Assembly (NCBI RefSeq): GCF_030814115.1
Contig: NZ_JAUSUP010000002.1
Location: 62,001-126,000 of the forward strand
Source: Alkalibacillus filiformis
Lineage (GTDB): Bacteria > Bacillota > Bacilli > Bacillales > Alkalibacillaceae
Length of the DNA: 64,000 nt
Direction: 5' to 3'
Positions within the stretch are counted from its first letter, which is position 1; each line of letters begins with the position of its first letter. The translations under genes and the position numbers were made by a program. Positions 7,952-17,031 of the stretch are shown one piece after another. The notes below the pieces were generated by a model that worked only from the letters and a program-made list of their open reading frames with translations, made no database searches and was not told the origin of the DNA.

Positions 7952-8624
7952 GGTAATATCGTCGTTCTGGCCTACCGACGATTCCATATTCTAATTCTGC
8001 TTGGCATTCGCCTTCTGAGATGAGGTACTCTAAATAGCGACGCGCAGTTGTACGGGATGCGCCCATTTGGACACCCATTTCTTCAGCTGTTACCCCAACT
8101 TCCTTTTGCAGTATTTCTTTTACCTTTTTCAACGTTAATGGATCGATTCCTTTTGGTGTATCTTGTGGTAAAGGTTCATCCTTTATTTTCGAATCACGTC
8201 CGAAGTAAGCATCTAGAAACTGTTGATCGACTTCTTCACGGTTCATTAAATCCTCACGAAACTCCCTGAATTTCTCAACTGCTTCTACGAAACGATCCAG
8301 CGTAACGGGTTTAATGATATAATCGAACACCCCTTTATGCAGTGCTTGCTCGACGATTTCGCGTTCGGTTCCAGCACTGATCATAATTATGCCAATTTGG
8401 GGATTGATGGCTTTTATATCTTCAATTAAATCAATACCTAATCGATCTGGCATATAAATATCTAATAATATAAGATCTACTTCTTGTTTATTTAATTGAT
8501 TTAATGTATCTTCAGCCGTTAGCGACTTAAAGGCAACTTCACAATCATCAACTTTATTTAAAAACCCTTCATGAATTGAAGCCACCCGGTAGTCATCTTC
8601 TGTAATAGCTACTTTCAATGTCAT
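7944..8624 (-). CDS. CitB/DctR-type response regulator
   Basis: This 226-aa regulator has an N-terminal receiver domain: acidic pair ED at 9-10, phospho-acceptor Asp55 in LILLDIYMPD, and Lys in YIIKPVTL near 105. A C-terminal winged helix-turn-helix follows (MGVQMGASRTTARRYLEYL, near 180-198), ending in GRPERRYYQS as usual in the citrate/malate regulators. I start at 8624 (MTLKVAITEDD), because an AAGGTG overlapping the kinase stop lies just before it; a 20-codon upstream extension would overlap the kinase gene. It probably activates the tct operon downstream in response to an external carboxylate. Confidence 0.9.
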   Translation of the reverse strand: MTLKVAITEDDYRVASIHEGFLNKVDDCEVAFKSLTAEDTLNQLNKQEVDLILLDIYMPDRLGIDLIEDIKAINPQIGIIMISAGTEREIVEQALHKGVFDYIIKPVTLDRFVEAVEKFREFREDLMNREEVDQQFLDAYFGRDSKIKDEPLPQDTPKGIDPLTLKKVKEILQKEVGVTAEEMGVQMGASRTTARRYLEYLISEGECQAELEYGIVGRPERRYYQS

Positions 8625-8628
8625 TAAC

Positions 8629-10212
8629 TCACCTTCTTTCTTTAGGTAAATAAACGGTAAAGATCGTACCTTTACCTCGTTCACTTGATAATTCTATTGT
8701 TCCATCTAATTCTTTAACAACTTCGGCTACAATCGATAAGCCGTAACCACGGTCACTTTCTCCTTTAGTCGAATATCCTTTTTGGAAGATTTTCTGCTGC
8801 ACATCTTCTGGGATTCCACTTCCTTCATCACTTACTTCAAATATGACATCGTGCCCATAATCAGTCACTGAAAACGTCACTTGTGAATGGTTACAGTCTT
8901 TCACTGCTTCAAAAGCATTGTCAATTAAGTTCCCTAATATAGTAACGAGTTTCGACGTGCTCATATGTTCAGGCAATGGCGATAGTATACTGTCGGGGTC
9001 GATTACTAGGTCAACTTTTTTCTCTGAAGCTTTGCCGAGTTTACCAAGTAAAATCGCTTGAACTGACTGATCCTCTATATTTGAAAACAACGTCTTCGTC
9101 TGTTGGTGGTGTTGCTTCGACTCTTCTTGAATCATATTAATTGCTTCGTCATAACTGCCTAGCTGCAACAGCCCTGAAATAACATACAATTTATTCGTAT
9201 ACTCATGTGTTTGGGCACGCAAATCTTCTGAATAACTTTTCACTTCTGAGAGAGTATTAATCATGTCTTGAACCTCTGTCTTATCGCGGAAGCTTGCCAC
9301 AACACCGACAACTTCATTCCCTTCTAAAATCGGAGTACGGTTTACAATATATACTCGATCTTTTAACACCATTTCATCATCATACTCTGGTTCACCATTG
9401 TTCAATACTTCAATCATTCGTGTACTCGGTAATATATCATTAATATGCTCACTTTTTACATCTTCACTTAGATCTAACATTTTACGGGCCGAATGGTTCA
9501 TAATTGAAATCTTACCTGTTTGGTCAATAGCAATTATTCCTTCTTTAACTGAACGCAATACCGCTTTTCGCTCACGGTATAACGTGACAATTTCATGTGG
9601 CTCAAGGCCAAGTATATCTCTTCGAATACTTCTTGTTAAAAATATGCTACCAACAACACCGAGCGCTAAAATGATTGATGAGTTAATAAATAGTACTTGA
9701 AGTCGCTCAAAAATAATCCCTCGAATATCCTCAATCATAAAACCGACTGAAACGACTCCGATAATATCATCGTTATCATTAAATACGGGTGCTTTCCCTC
9801 GTAAGGAAGGTCCAAGTGATCCAACTGCTTCAGACTTGTAGTATTCTCCATGAACTAAAGCTGGATCATTATCTCCACCGACCATCTCCTGTCCAATTCG
9901 ATCTTCATTTGGGTGAGAATAACGAATACTATTTTCATTGCCAACCACGACGAATTCAGCCCCGACCGTTTGACGAATATCTTCTGCGATCGGTTGAATG
10001 ACTTCTGATGGGTTGTCTAGCTCGTAAGCTTCTATTACTTCTGGAGTTAATGAGATAGAAGTGGCTACATCTAAAGCTCGCTGCCCCATTTGCTCCTTAG
10101 TCTGTGTCCATTCTATATAAGAATAAATAGCTGTTATTAGTAATGTCACAACAATAAGCAAAAATATAATGGACGTTAAAATCTTTGTGCGTAGAGAAAC
10201 TCTTTTCAACAT
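8629..10212 (-). CDS. CitA/DcuS-type sensor histidine kinase
   Basis: This membrane sensor has two helices (about 8-30 and 173-195) flanking an extracytoplasmic PAS-like sensor. The sensor carries RYSHPNEDRIG, the ligand-contacting motif of citrate/C4-acid sensors. A cytoplasmic PAS domain follows, then the non-classical H-box with His336 in RAQTHEYTNKLYVISGLL, the N-box LGNLIDNAFEAV and the G-boxes DEGSGIPE and RGYGLSIV. Start 10212 (ATG) is chosen over a GTG four codons earlier, because GGAAGG lies at the right distance. It ends four bases before its partner regulator. It likely phosphorylates that regulator when a carboxylate taken up by TctCBA or the SLC13 carrier is present. Confidence 0.9.
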   Translation of the reverse strand: MLKRVSLRTKILTSIIFLLIVVTLLITAIYSYIEWTQTKEQMGQRALDVATSISLTPEVIEAYELDNPSEVIQPIAEDIRQTVGAEFVVVGNENSIRYSHPNEDRIGQEMVGGDNDPALVHGEYYKSEAVGSLGPSLRGKAPVFNDNDDIIGVVSVGFMIEDIRGIIFERLQVLFINSSIILALGVVGSIFLTRSIRRDILGLEPHEIVTLYRERKAVLRSVKEGIIAIDQTGKISIMNHSARKMLDLSEDVKSEHINDILPSTRMIEVLNNGEPEYDDEMVLKDRVYIVNRTPILEGNEVVGVVASFRDKTEVQDMINTLSEVKSYSEDLRAQTHEYTNKLYVISGLLQLGSYDEAINMIQEESKQHHQQTKTLFSNIEDQSVQAILLGKLGKASEKKVDLVIDPDSILSPLPEHMSTSKLVTILGNLIDNAFEAVKDCNHSQVTFSVTDYGHDVIFEVSDEGSGIPEDVQQKIFQKGYSTKGESDRGYGLSIVAEVVKELDGTIELSSERGKGTIFTVYLPKERR

Positions 10213-10313
10213 GTTTTGGGGCACCTTCCTTACGTCTCGTCATCGCTTTAGTTACAGTTTATCGGCTAAACTCTTAATCGACAACAATCCTGAACATATA
10301 TTTTACATAAAAA

Positions 10314-10342
10314 AACTAGGATGCGATGATCACACCCTAGTT
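10314..10342 (-). terminator. Terminator of the aromatic-type ABC importer operon
   Basis: AACTAGG and CCTAGTT arms, extended by partial pairing inside the loop, are followed on the minus strand by TTTTTTT. It closes the SBP-permease-ATPase operon and separates it from the sensor kinase gene. Confidence 0.85.
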
Positions 10343-10347
10343 CGTTG

Positions 10348-11142
10348 TTACCCTAACACCGCTCGGTCACTTTCAATTTGCTTACCTCGTATGCGGTGGA
10401 ATTCATCTAATAAATTTTTGATTGTTAACTCTTGTTTTTCTTCACCCGAAACGTCGAAAATGATTTGACCTTTATCCATCATAATGAGGCGATCACCTAA
10501 ATCTAACGCTTGTTGCATGTTGTGTGTCACCATTAAGGTCGTTAATTCAAACTTTTTAACGACATCAGCGGTAATTTCAGTAATGAGTTCTGCTCTTGAT
10601 GGGTCTAATGCAGCGGTATGCTCATCAAGCAGTAAAATATGTGGCTCGGTGAACGTCGCCATTAAAAGTGATAACGCTTGACGCTCACCACCAGATAGTA
10701 AACCAACTTTCGCATTTAGACGGTCTTCTAATCCTAAGTTTAGCGAATCTAAATACTCGCGGTACATTTCTCGACGTTTTTTCGTTACTCCTGGGATCAG
10801 CTTACGCTTTTTGTCACGTGAATAGGCCATGGCTAAGTTCTCTTCAATTGTCATTGAAGGTGCTGTACCTGCCATTGGATCTTGGAACACCCGCCCAATA
10901 AAACCAGCTCGCTTATATTCCGGCAAATGGACAACATGCTTGTCATCGATTGTGACATCACCTACGTCAGGAATTAAACTTCCTGAAACGACGTTCATTA
11001 ACGTTGACTTACCAGCACCATTACTACCGATCACTGTAACGAATTCACCTTTTTCAAGCTCCAAATCAACAGATTGTAAAGCTTTCTTTTCATCAGGTGT
11101 CCCTTCATTAAATGTGATTGACACGTCGTTTAATTTAAGCAC
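10348..11142 (-). CDS. ABC importer ATP-binding protein (TrpZ/COG1101-like)
   Basis: The 264-aa nucleotide-binding subunit has Walker A GSNGAGKS (near 40), the ABC signature LSGGERQAL (near 150), Walker B ILLLDEHTAAL (near 170) and the switch His in VTHNMQQAL. DEHTAAL in place of DEPTSAL is a hallmark of the COG1101 group, which pairs with PF04392 binding proteins. It starts with GTG at 11142, preceded by GGAGAGG, and overlaps the permease gene by 8 bases. Confidence 0.88.
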   Translation of the reverse strand: MLKLNDVSITFNEGTPDEKKALQSVDLELEKGEFVTVIGSNGAGKSTLMNVVSGSLIPDVGDVTIDDKHVVHLPEYKRAGFIGRVFQDPMAGTAPSMTIEENLAMAYSRDKKRKLIPGVTKKRREMYREYLDSLNLGLEDRLNAKVGLLSGGERQALSLLMATFTEPHILLLDEHTAALDPSRAELITEITADVVKKFELTTLMVTHNMQQALDLGDRLIMMDKGQIIFDVSGEEKQELTIKNLLDEFHRIRGKQIESDRAVLG

Positions 11143-12130
11143 TGTGGACCTCTCCTTCCTTACGTTGGAGTAGTTCGGCTTTTTTCCGGAGTCTTCTCTT
11201 CTTCTCTTTTCGTGCTTGAATCATTCTTGGTGCAACAAGTGCAGCAATGACTAATACAGCAGTAATTAATTTCATATCACCTGAATCTAAAAAGTCCACA
11301 CGAAGTGCCATCGTTACGACAATTCGGTAAACAATCGCACCACCGATTACAGCTAAAGTTGCAATAATAATCGTTCGTTTTCCGAATAACGCTTCACCAA
11401 TAATAACGGATGCAAGACCGATGACAATCATACCGATTCCCATATTTACGTTGGCAAATCCACCGTATTGGCCAACTAATGCACCTGATAACGCAACTAA
11501 ACCGTTAGAAATGCCAATCCCTATAATGATTAGCCCATCTGTATTGGCTGATAAGCTGCGGATCATCTTCTGGTTGTCACCCGTTGCTCTTAAAGCTAGT
11601 CCTACTTCCGTCTTTAAGAAGTAATCTAAAAACACTTTAACCATTAATGTCAAAATAACCATGACTGTAAAAACAAGCCATGTCCCTGAAAATCGTTCAA
11701 CACCTAAAGATAAAACGATATTATTGAAGAAGGCATCGAACCCTGAAGCAACCCACCACGACTTAATTTGTGTAAACAAAGTCGATTCATTGAGCATCGA
11801 GACAGTTGGTTGACCCATCAGCCGTAAATTGATTGAATAAAGCGCAATCATCATTAAAATCCCGGCTAATAAGGCATTAATTTTACCTTTTGTATGCAAG
11901 ACACCGGTAATACACCCTGCGATAAACCCTGCAAAAGCTCCTAGAAGTGTTGCTAAAATGGGGGACATACCTCCAACGATGGCAACACCAGCAACACCAG
12001 CACCCGTTACAAAACTTCCGTCTACTGTTAAATCAGGGAAGTGTAATATACGAAACGACAAGTATACGCCTAAAGCCATTAACGCGTAGATCACGCCTGA
12101 CTCCACTGCACCAAATAACGATATTAGCAT
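11135..12130 (-). CDS. ABC importer permease (TrpY/COG4120-like)
   Basis: The 331-aa permease has about eight helices and belongs to the branched-chain-amino-acid/LIV-H-like permease superfamily (ALMALGVYLSFRILHFPDLTVDGS-type N-terminus). The start at 12130 is selected because a textbook AAGGAGG lies seven bases before it; the upstream TTG seven codons earlier has no site. The very basic C-terminus (QARKEKKRRLRKKAELL) is typical. It works with the binding protein before it and the ATPase after it. Confidence 0.88.
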   Translation of the reverse strand: MLISLFGAVESGVIYALMALGVYLSFRILHFPDLTVDGSFVTGAGVAGVAIVGGMSPILATLLGAFAGFIAGCITGVLHTKGKINALLAGILMMIALYSINLRLMGQPTVSMLNESTLFTQIKSWWVASGFDAFFNNIVLSLGVERFSGTWLVFTVMVILTLMVKVFLDYFLKTEVGLALRATGDNQKMIRSLSANTDGLIIIGIGISNGLVALSGALVGQYGGFANVNMGIGMIVIGLASVIIGEALFGKRTIIIATLAVIGGAIVYRIVVTMALRVDFLDSGDMKLITAVLVIAALVAPRMIQARKEKKRRLRKKAELLQRKEGEVHSA

Positions 12131-12179
12131 GACGTCCTCCTTCGATCTCAAGTAGAGCTCTTTCTATTATTTGAAGGAA

Positions 12180-12213
12180 AGCGCTTGGCAGTTTAAATGC
12201 AAAGCCAAGCGCT
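12180..12213 (-). promoter_or_regulatory. Intercistronic stem-loop after the binding-protein gene
   Basis: A perfect 10-bp stem AGCGCTTGGC/GCCAAGCGCT with a 14-base loop lies between the binding-protein and permease genes. The T tract after it is weak (TTTCCTTC), which fits partial termination or mRNA protection. Confidence 0.65.
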
Positions 12214-12255
12214 CACCCGTTACTTTATAAAATCGAACTTAGTCTATTAATCAGT

Positions 12256-13266
12256 TTATTCCTCTTCTTCTGGTTCGATAAATTGTGCTTCATCATCCCA
12301 ATCATCGTGCCATTCTACACCTTGTAATTCAGCAGCTTCTTCATTAATGAATAATTGGATCTCAGGTGGATGCTCTGCAGGAATCTCTCCAATTTCTTTT
12401 TCGCCTGTCAAAATTTCAACCGCCATTTCACCTGAACGGTAACCAATCGTGTAATAATCAATACCGAATGTTGCAAAACCACCTTTTGCGACTGAATCTG
12501 GTTCACCAGTTATTAAAGGAATTTCGTTATTGTTCGCAACACCAATGACGCTATCAAGTGCTTCTACTACTGTGTTATCTGTTACCACAAAGAAAACATC
12601 AATGTCACTTACTAACGTCGTTGCTGCTTGTTGAACTTCTGATGCGTTAGCTACTGTACGTTCATGTAGCGTTAAGCTCGTTCCTTCAGCAGCAGATTCT
12701 ATCGCTTCAATTTGTGCAACAGAGTTTGGTTCACCTGCATTATAAATTAAACCAACACCTGCTCCTTCAAAATATTGATCAATAAATTCAACCGTTGCAT
12801 CAATAGCACCTGGGTGTAAATCTAATACGCCTGTAACGTTTGTTCCTGGATTCTCCATCGACTCAATAACACCTGCTCCTTCTGCATCTGTTACTGATGT
12901 AAACACAATCGGGATATCTTTCGTTGCTTCATAAGCACCTTGTGTACTCGGTGTCGAGTTAGTAAAAATTAAATCAACTCCGTCAGCTACAAAAGCATCC
13001 GAGATCGGCTTTACATTGTTCGGATCATTTTGTGCATCTTGGAAGTCATACTCAACATTTAACCCCGCATCTTCTAAAGCATCTTGGAACCCTTCATAAG
13101 CTCGATCTAATGATGGGTGCTGAACAATTTGTGTTGCACCAATGTGGAACGTTTCACCACCTGCATCCCCTTCATCTCCGCCTCCATTATCTTCACCATC
13201 ACCACATGCTACTAACAACAACATCCCTACTAACGCAACAAACAACAATTGAAAAACCTTTTTCAT
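12256..13266 (-). CDS. ABC importer substrate-binding lipoprotein, PF04392 (TrpX-like)
   Basis: The signal peptide MKKVFQLLFVALVGMLLL ends in lipobox LVAC. The mature 316-aa protein has the PF04392 (ABC_sub_bind) pattern: IGATQIVQHPSLDRAYEGFQ near 42, FTNSTPSTQGAYEAT near 101 and IPIVFTSVTDAEGAG near 118. Characterised relatives in streptococci (TrpXYZ) and others bind tryptophan, tyrosine or phenylalanine. It starts only 51 bases after the E3 stop of the 2-oxoacid dehydrogenase operon on the same strand, with AGAGGGGG before the ATG, so read-through is likely. Phenylalanine or another aromatic amino acid is the substrate I would expect, by inference from context. Confidence 0.85.
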   Translation of the reverse strand: MKKVFQLLFVALVGMLLLVACGDGEDNGGGDEGDAGGETFHIGATQIVQHPSLDRAYEGFQDALEDAGLNVEYDFQDAQNDPNNVKPISDAFVADGVDLIFTNSTPSTQGAYEATKDIPIVFTSVTDAEGAGVIESMENPGTNVTGVLDLHPGAIDATVEFIDQYFEGAGVGLIYNAGEPNSVAQIEAIESAAEGTSLTLHERTVANASEVQQAATTLVSDIDVFFVVTDNTVVEALDSVIGVANNNEIPLITGEPDSVAKGGFATFGIDYYTIGYRSGEMAVEILTGEKEIGEIPAEHPPEIQLFINEEAAELQGVEWHDDWDDEAQFIEPEEEE

Positions 13267-13317
13267 CCAATGTATCCCCCTCTTATATTTAATAATTGGC
13301 TTTTAAAGCGCCAAGCT

Positions 13318-14766
13318 TTAAACAGTTTTTTCAAATACTTTGGATTGCTTTTGTTTTTTCGGTGGTGTATGAATCGATTGGCCAACAAGAGCCTCAACCG
13401 CTTCAACCAATCCTTCATTCATACTAGGGTGAGCATAATGCGGGAACGTTAAGTCTTCTGTTTTTGCAGCCATTTCAAGCAGCTGCACAAAGTGACTCGA
13501 CATCTCCACCGCTCCTTCACCAATCATATGAACACCTAAAATTATGTCAGTATTAGCATCACTAATGACTTTTACAAAGCCATCGCGCTTACCTGTTATT
13601 AATGCATATCCGTTAGCACCTAAATTAAATTGACCTACTTTATAATGAATTTCATTAGCTTGTGCTTGTTGTTCAGTTAAACCGACTGATGCAATCGGTG
13701 GGTTCGTATGAGCTATAAAAGGTAAAAACGTTAAATCAGCTTCAGGGTTCTCACCGGCAACTGCTTCAGCTGCGACTTTTCCTTGCTTGATCGCCTTGAC
13801 AGCTAACGGTTCACCTTCTGTTAAATCACCAATAGCGTATATATTCGGTGTCGACGTTTTCATTTGGTGATCGACAGCAACATGACCTGTTTCAGTTAAA
13901 CGAACACCTAAACGCTCCAAGCCTAATGAATCTATGTTCGGTTTTCGTTCACCACTGACGTAACAGTGTGTTGCTTCGATCTGTTGTTCCTCTCCATCTT
14001 TACTAATGTTGACTGTAATACCTTGTTCAGTTTCGTCTATTAAGTTTATAGTCGCTTGATTGACGATATGAATCTTTTTCTTCTTATATAATCGCTTCAA
14101 TTCCTTTATTAAATCTGCATCTAAAGATGAGTCGTCATCGTTAGTTACTAACGTTACTTTAGTTCCAAAACTATGAAACACAGAAGCTACTTCTAAGGCC
14201 AAGTAGTCAAAACCACTTACAACAAGGTGTTCAGGTGTTTCTTCAATTTGAAAAACTTTTTCCGCTAGAAAAGCCTTTTCACTATTGATTGGGAAATAAT
14301 TAGGCTTCACAGCTTGGCTACCTGTCGCGATGATGGCGTTTTTATATATGTAGTGATCAAATTGATGACCGTTTTCAACGCCAATTCGCTGTTCTCCAGT
14401 AAATGTAGCAGTGCCTTGAATAACTTCAATTTGGTTCGTTTTAAGTAGTGACTCAACACCTTTTCTTAATTGTGTCGTCACTTGTGATTTATATTGTTGC
14501 AGTTGATTTAAATCCACTGTATTAGATGAATCTACTCCAACTCCTAAGTTTTGCATGTGAGAGATTTCATTGATCTTCTTACTAGCGTAAGTCCATACTT
14601 TCGAAGGGATACACCCTTCATTTAGGCAAATGCCTCCTAAATCGGATTGTTCAACTAAAGAAACGTTTAAACCGAGTTGTGCAGCGCGGATGGCAGCAGT
14701 ATATCCACCTGGTCCGCCGCCAATGACGACTAAATCGCGCTCTTCTGTAATTTCGCCAACAACCAT
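13318..14766 (-). CDS. Dihydrolipoyl dehydrogenase, E3 of the 2-oxoacid dehydrogenase complex
   Basis: This flavoenzyme of 482 aa reoxidises the lipoyl arm of E2 with NAD+. An FAD-binding GGGPGGYTAAIRAAQLG lies at 16-32. The redox disulfide GGICLNEGCIPSK has Cys47 and Cys52. A second Rossmann fold lies at 170-200, AIGDLTEGEPLAVKA near 314, and the C-terminal His-Glu pair is in HYAHPSMNEGLVEAVEAL. The second nucleotide domain reads VVSGFDYLALEVASVFHSFG, lacking the usual GGGxIG glycines (SGFDYLA here), an oddity worth noting. The start abuts the E2 stop with no intervening base. Confidence 0.9.
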   Translation of the reverse strand: MVVGEITEERDLVVIGGGPGGYTAAIRAAQLGLNVSLVEQSDLGGICLNEGCIPSKVWTYASKKINEISHMQNLGVGVDSSNTVDLNQLQQYKSQVTTQLRKGVESLLKTNQIEVIQGTATFTGEQRIGVENGHQFDHYIYKNAIIATGSQAVKPNYFPINSEKAFLAEKVFQIEETPEHLVVSGFDYLALEVASVFHSFGTKVTLVTNDDDSSLDADLIKELKRLYKKKKIHIVNQATINLIDETEQGITVNISKDGEEQQIEATHCYVSGERKPNIDSLGLERLGVRLTETGHVAVDHQMKTSTPNIYAIGDLTEGEPLAVKAIKQGKVAAEAVAGENPEADLTFLPFIAHTNPPIASVGLTEQQAQANEIHYKVGQFNLGANGYALITGKRDGFVKVISDANTDIILGVHMIGEGAVEMSSHFVQLLEMAAKTEDLTFPHYAHPSMNEGLVEAVEALVGQSIHTPPKKQKQSKVFEKTV

Positions 14767-15993
14767 TTATACCAACTCCAGCATTAGTTTGTTCGGATTT
14801 TCTATTAACTCGTTTAATCGGTTCGTAAACGCCACAGCTGTTGCACCATCTGCTACGCGGTGGTCAAATGACATCGACACATTCATCATGTAACCTGGCA
14901 CAATTTCATCTTGTTCATTATAGATTGGTAGTTTACGAGTTTTATGAAAGGCAATAAGTGCTGTTTCTGGGTAATTAATAATCGGTGTTGCACCAGTACT
15001 ACCTAATGGGCCGACATTACTCATCGTAAACGTACTACCTTTTAGTAGCTGTGGTTCTAGATTACCGTTTTGCGCCTTTTCAGTTATAGCTTTCATATCA
15101 CTATGAATTTGACGCAACGACTTACGATCAACGTCATGTAAAACAGGGACGATTAAACCGTCTTTTGTGTCTGATGCGAGACCGATATGGTATTGCTTCT
15201 TTAAAATAATTTGTTCATTTTCTTCATCTAATTGTGCGTTAAAAACTGGGAAGTCCTTTAATGTAATGACAAGCGCTTTTAGTAGGAAAGCCGGGATGGA
15301 AATATTGTCTCCAGTTTGTTTAAGTTGCTCACGAATCTGGAATAGTCTTGTCATATTCATTTCATCAAAGTGTGTCACGTGAGGAATAGTATAAATTGAT
15401 TGCGTCATTTTGTTTGCAATTGTTTTTCGAATACCTCTAAATGGAATCGTTTCTTGTTCTGTCTGGTTAATCGCATTCAGTTCTAACGTTACCGGTTTAG
15501 TAGGTTCTGTTTGCTTCGGTTCTGAATCCGTAGTCGTTCCATTTATAAATTGATACACATCTTCTTCTGTCACGCGTCCTGAAGGATCAGATGCTGTCAC
15601 TTGTTCTATATCAACGTTATGGTCTCGTGCAATTTTTCTCGTGTAAGGTGTCGCTAGTACGCGATTTACTTTCGTTTGGATCCGCCTATTTTGCAATCCT
15701 TTTGTCTCGCTCGTCGCTTTTACTAGTTCAGGCTCTGATTGTTCAGGTTGCTTTGCTCCAACACCTTCTATATAAAGGAGTGTTGTACCAACTTGAACAG
15801 TTTCTCCAACAGGTACGACAATTTCTTTAACAGTACCTTTTCCTGGTGAAGGGAGTTCAGCAACCATTTTGTCTGTTTGGACTTCAACGAGTGGTTGATC
15901 AGTTGAAACCGAATCACCTTCTTTAACGAAGTAATTAACGATTTCCCCTTCCGTCATCCCTTCTCCAATATCGTGTAATTTCACTTCTAACAA
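14767..15993 (-). CDS. Dihydrolipoyl acyltransferase, E2 of the 2-oxoacid dehydrogenase complex
   Basis: The 408-aa protein has a single N-terminal lipoyl domain with lipoyl-Lys42 in EVQTDKMVAELPSP. A peripheral subunit-binding domain (VLATPYTRKIARDHNVDIEQV, shown here as the Ala/Pro-linked helix pair near 113-150) follows, and then a CoA-dependent acyltransferase domain ending in the catalytic SFDHRVADGATAVAF. One lipoyl domain and the MLEVKLHDIGEGMTEGEI start are of the branched-chain/general 2-oxoacid type rather than the multi-lipoyl enterobacterial PDH type. In this operon the acyl group carried is inferred to be phenylacetyl. Confidence 0.9.
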   Translation of the reverse strand: MLEVKLHDIGEGMTEGEIVNYFVKEGDSVSTDQPLVEVQTDKMVAELPSPGKGTVKEIVVPVGETVQVGTTLLYIEGVGAKQPEQSEPELVKATSETKGLQNRRIQTKVNRVLATPYTRKIARDHNVDIEQVTASDPSGRVTEEDVYQFINGTTTDSEPKQTEPTKPVTLELNAINQTEQETIPFRGIRKTIANKMTQSIYTIPHVTHFDEMNMTRLFQIREQLKQTGDNISIPAFLLKALVITLKDFPVFNAQLDEENEQIILKKQYHIGLASDTKDGLIVPVLHDVDRKSLRQIHSDMKAITEKAQNGNLEPQLLKGSTFTMSNVGPLGSTGATPIINYPETALIAFHKTRKLPIYNEQDEIVPGYMMNVSMSFDHRVADGATAVAFTNRLNELIENPNKLMLELV

Positions 15994-16010
15994 TGTGCTT
16001 CCTCCCTTAC

Positions 16011-17030
16011 TTAAAAGTTGACCGACTTATGAATACTTTCTAAAACGCGTTTTGCAGTCGGTAAATAGTGATCTTCTAATGAAAAGAATGGTACTGGTAC
16101 ATCAAATCCTGTCACTCGCTCAATTGGTGACCTTAAATATAGGAAGGATGTGTCATTAATAACCGATAAGATATCATTGCCAAGTCCACCAGTTCCCTGC
16201 GCTTCATGCACGATGACCGCCCGGCCTGTTTTTTGAACGGATTCAGCAATTAAGTCACGGTCAAGTGGGTAAAGTGTTCTTAAATCAAGCACTTCACAAC
16301 TTACACCTTGCTCTTCAGCCTGCTTTGCTGCTTGTTCTGCTACTGTAACCATTGCTCCCCATGCAATTAAAGTAATGTCTGTTCCTTCTTGAAGCTTTTG
16401 ACCTTTACCAATTTCTACGTTGTATTTACCTTCAGGAACGTCCTCACGTTTCGCGCGATAACTACGCATCGGCTCCATGAAAATAACTGGATCTGGGTCT
16501 TCAATCGATTCAATTAACAATCCTTTAGCATCATACGGTGATGCAGGACAAACGACTTTAATTCCTGGCATATGAGTAAACAATGCTTCCGCACTATCCG
16601 AATGAATCTCTGGAGCACGAATCCCAGCTCCATATGGCGCACGGGTCACCATTGGCGCTGAGTAATGACCTAACGTTTTCATACGCAAACGTGATACATG
16701 TGTCATAATTTGGTCATAAGCTGGGTATATGAATCCCATAAACTGCATTTCTGCGACAGGTTTAAAACCATTAACCGCTAAACCGACTGATGTTCCAACA
16801 ATTCCAGACTCTGATAACGGTGTATCAACCACTCGATCTTCTCCAAAAATCTCTTGCAAACCTTCTGTTGCTCTAAATACACCGCCGTTTTTTCCGATAT
16901 CTTCTCCGAGTACTATGGTGGTATCATCTAACTCTAGCATCGTCTTCAAGCCATCATTAATAGCTTGAATCATTGTCATTTGTTTCGTTTTACTATTTGA
17001 CTCAGGCTTCTGTTTAACCTTTAAATCCAC
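16011..17030 (-). CDS. 2-oxoacid dehydrogenase E1 beta subunit
   Basis: The 339-aa transketolase-like beta subunit has VLGEDIGKNGGVFRATEGL near 41, PLSESGIVGTSVGLAV near 73, EMQFMGFIYPAYDQI near 93 and the C-terminal domain from about 205, ending RVTGFDVPVPF. It pairs with E1 alpha, encoded one base upstream (stop and start separated by a single nucleotide), to form the TPP site at the interface. Automatic annotation would call it pyruvate or branched-chain dehydrogenase. The neighbouring phenylalanine dehydrogenase suggests phenylpyruvate instead. Confidence 0.9.
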   Translation of the reverse strand: MDLKVKQKPESNSKTKQMTMIQAINDGLKTMLELDDTTIVLGEDIGKNGGVFRATEGLQEIFGEDRVVDTPLSESGIVGTSVGLAVNGFKPVAEMQFMGFIYPAYDQIMTHVSRLRMKTLGHYSAPMVTRAPYGAGIRAPEIHSDSAEALFTHMPGIKVVCPASPYDAKGLLIESIEDPDPVIFMEPMRSYRAKREDVPEGKYNVEIGKGQKLQEGTDITLIAWGAMVTVAEQAAKQAEEQGVSCEVLDLRTLYPLDRDLIAESVQKTGRAVIVHEAQGTGGLGNDILSVINDTSFLYLRSPIERVTGFDVPVPFFSLEDHYLPTAKRVLESIHKSVNF

Positions 17031-17031
17031 G

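Noticed and set aside
13267-13317. T-box or tryptophan attenuator before the aromatic-type ABC importer
   Set aside because: Only 51 bases are available and no T-box core (AGGGTGGNACCGCG) is seen.
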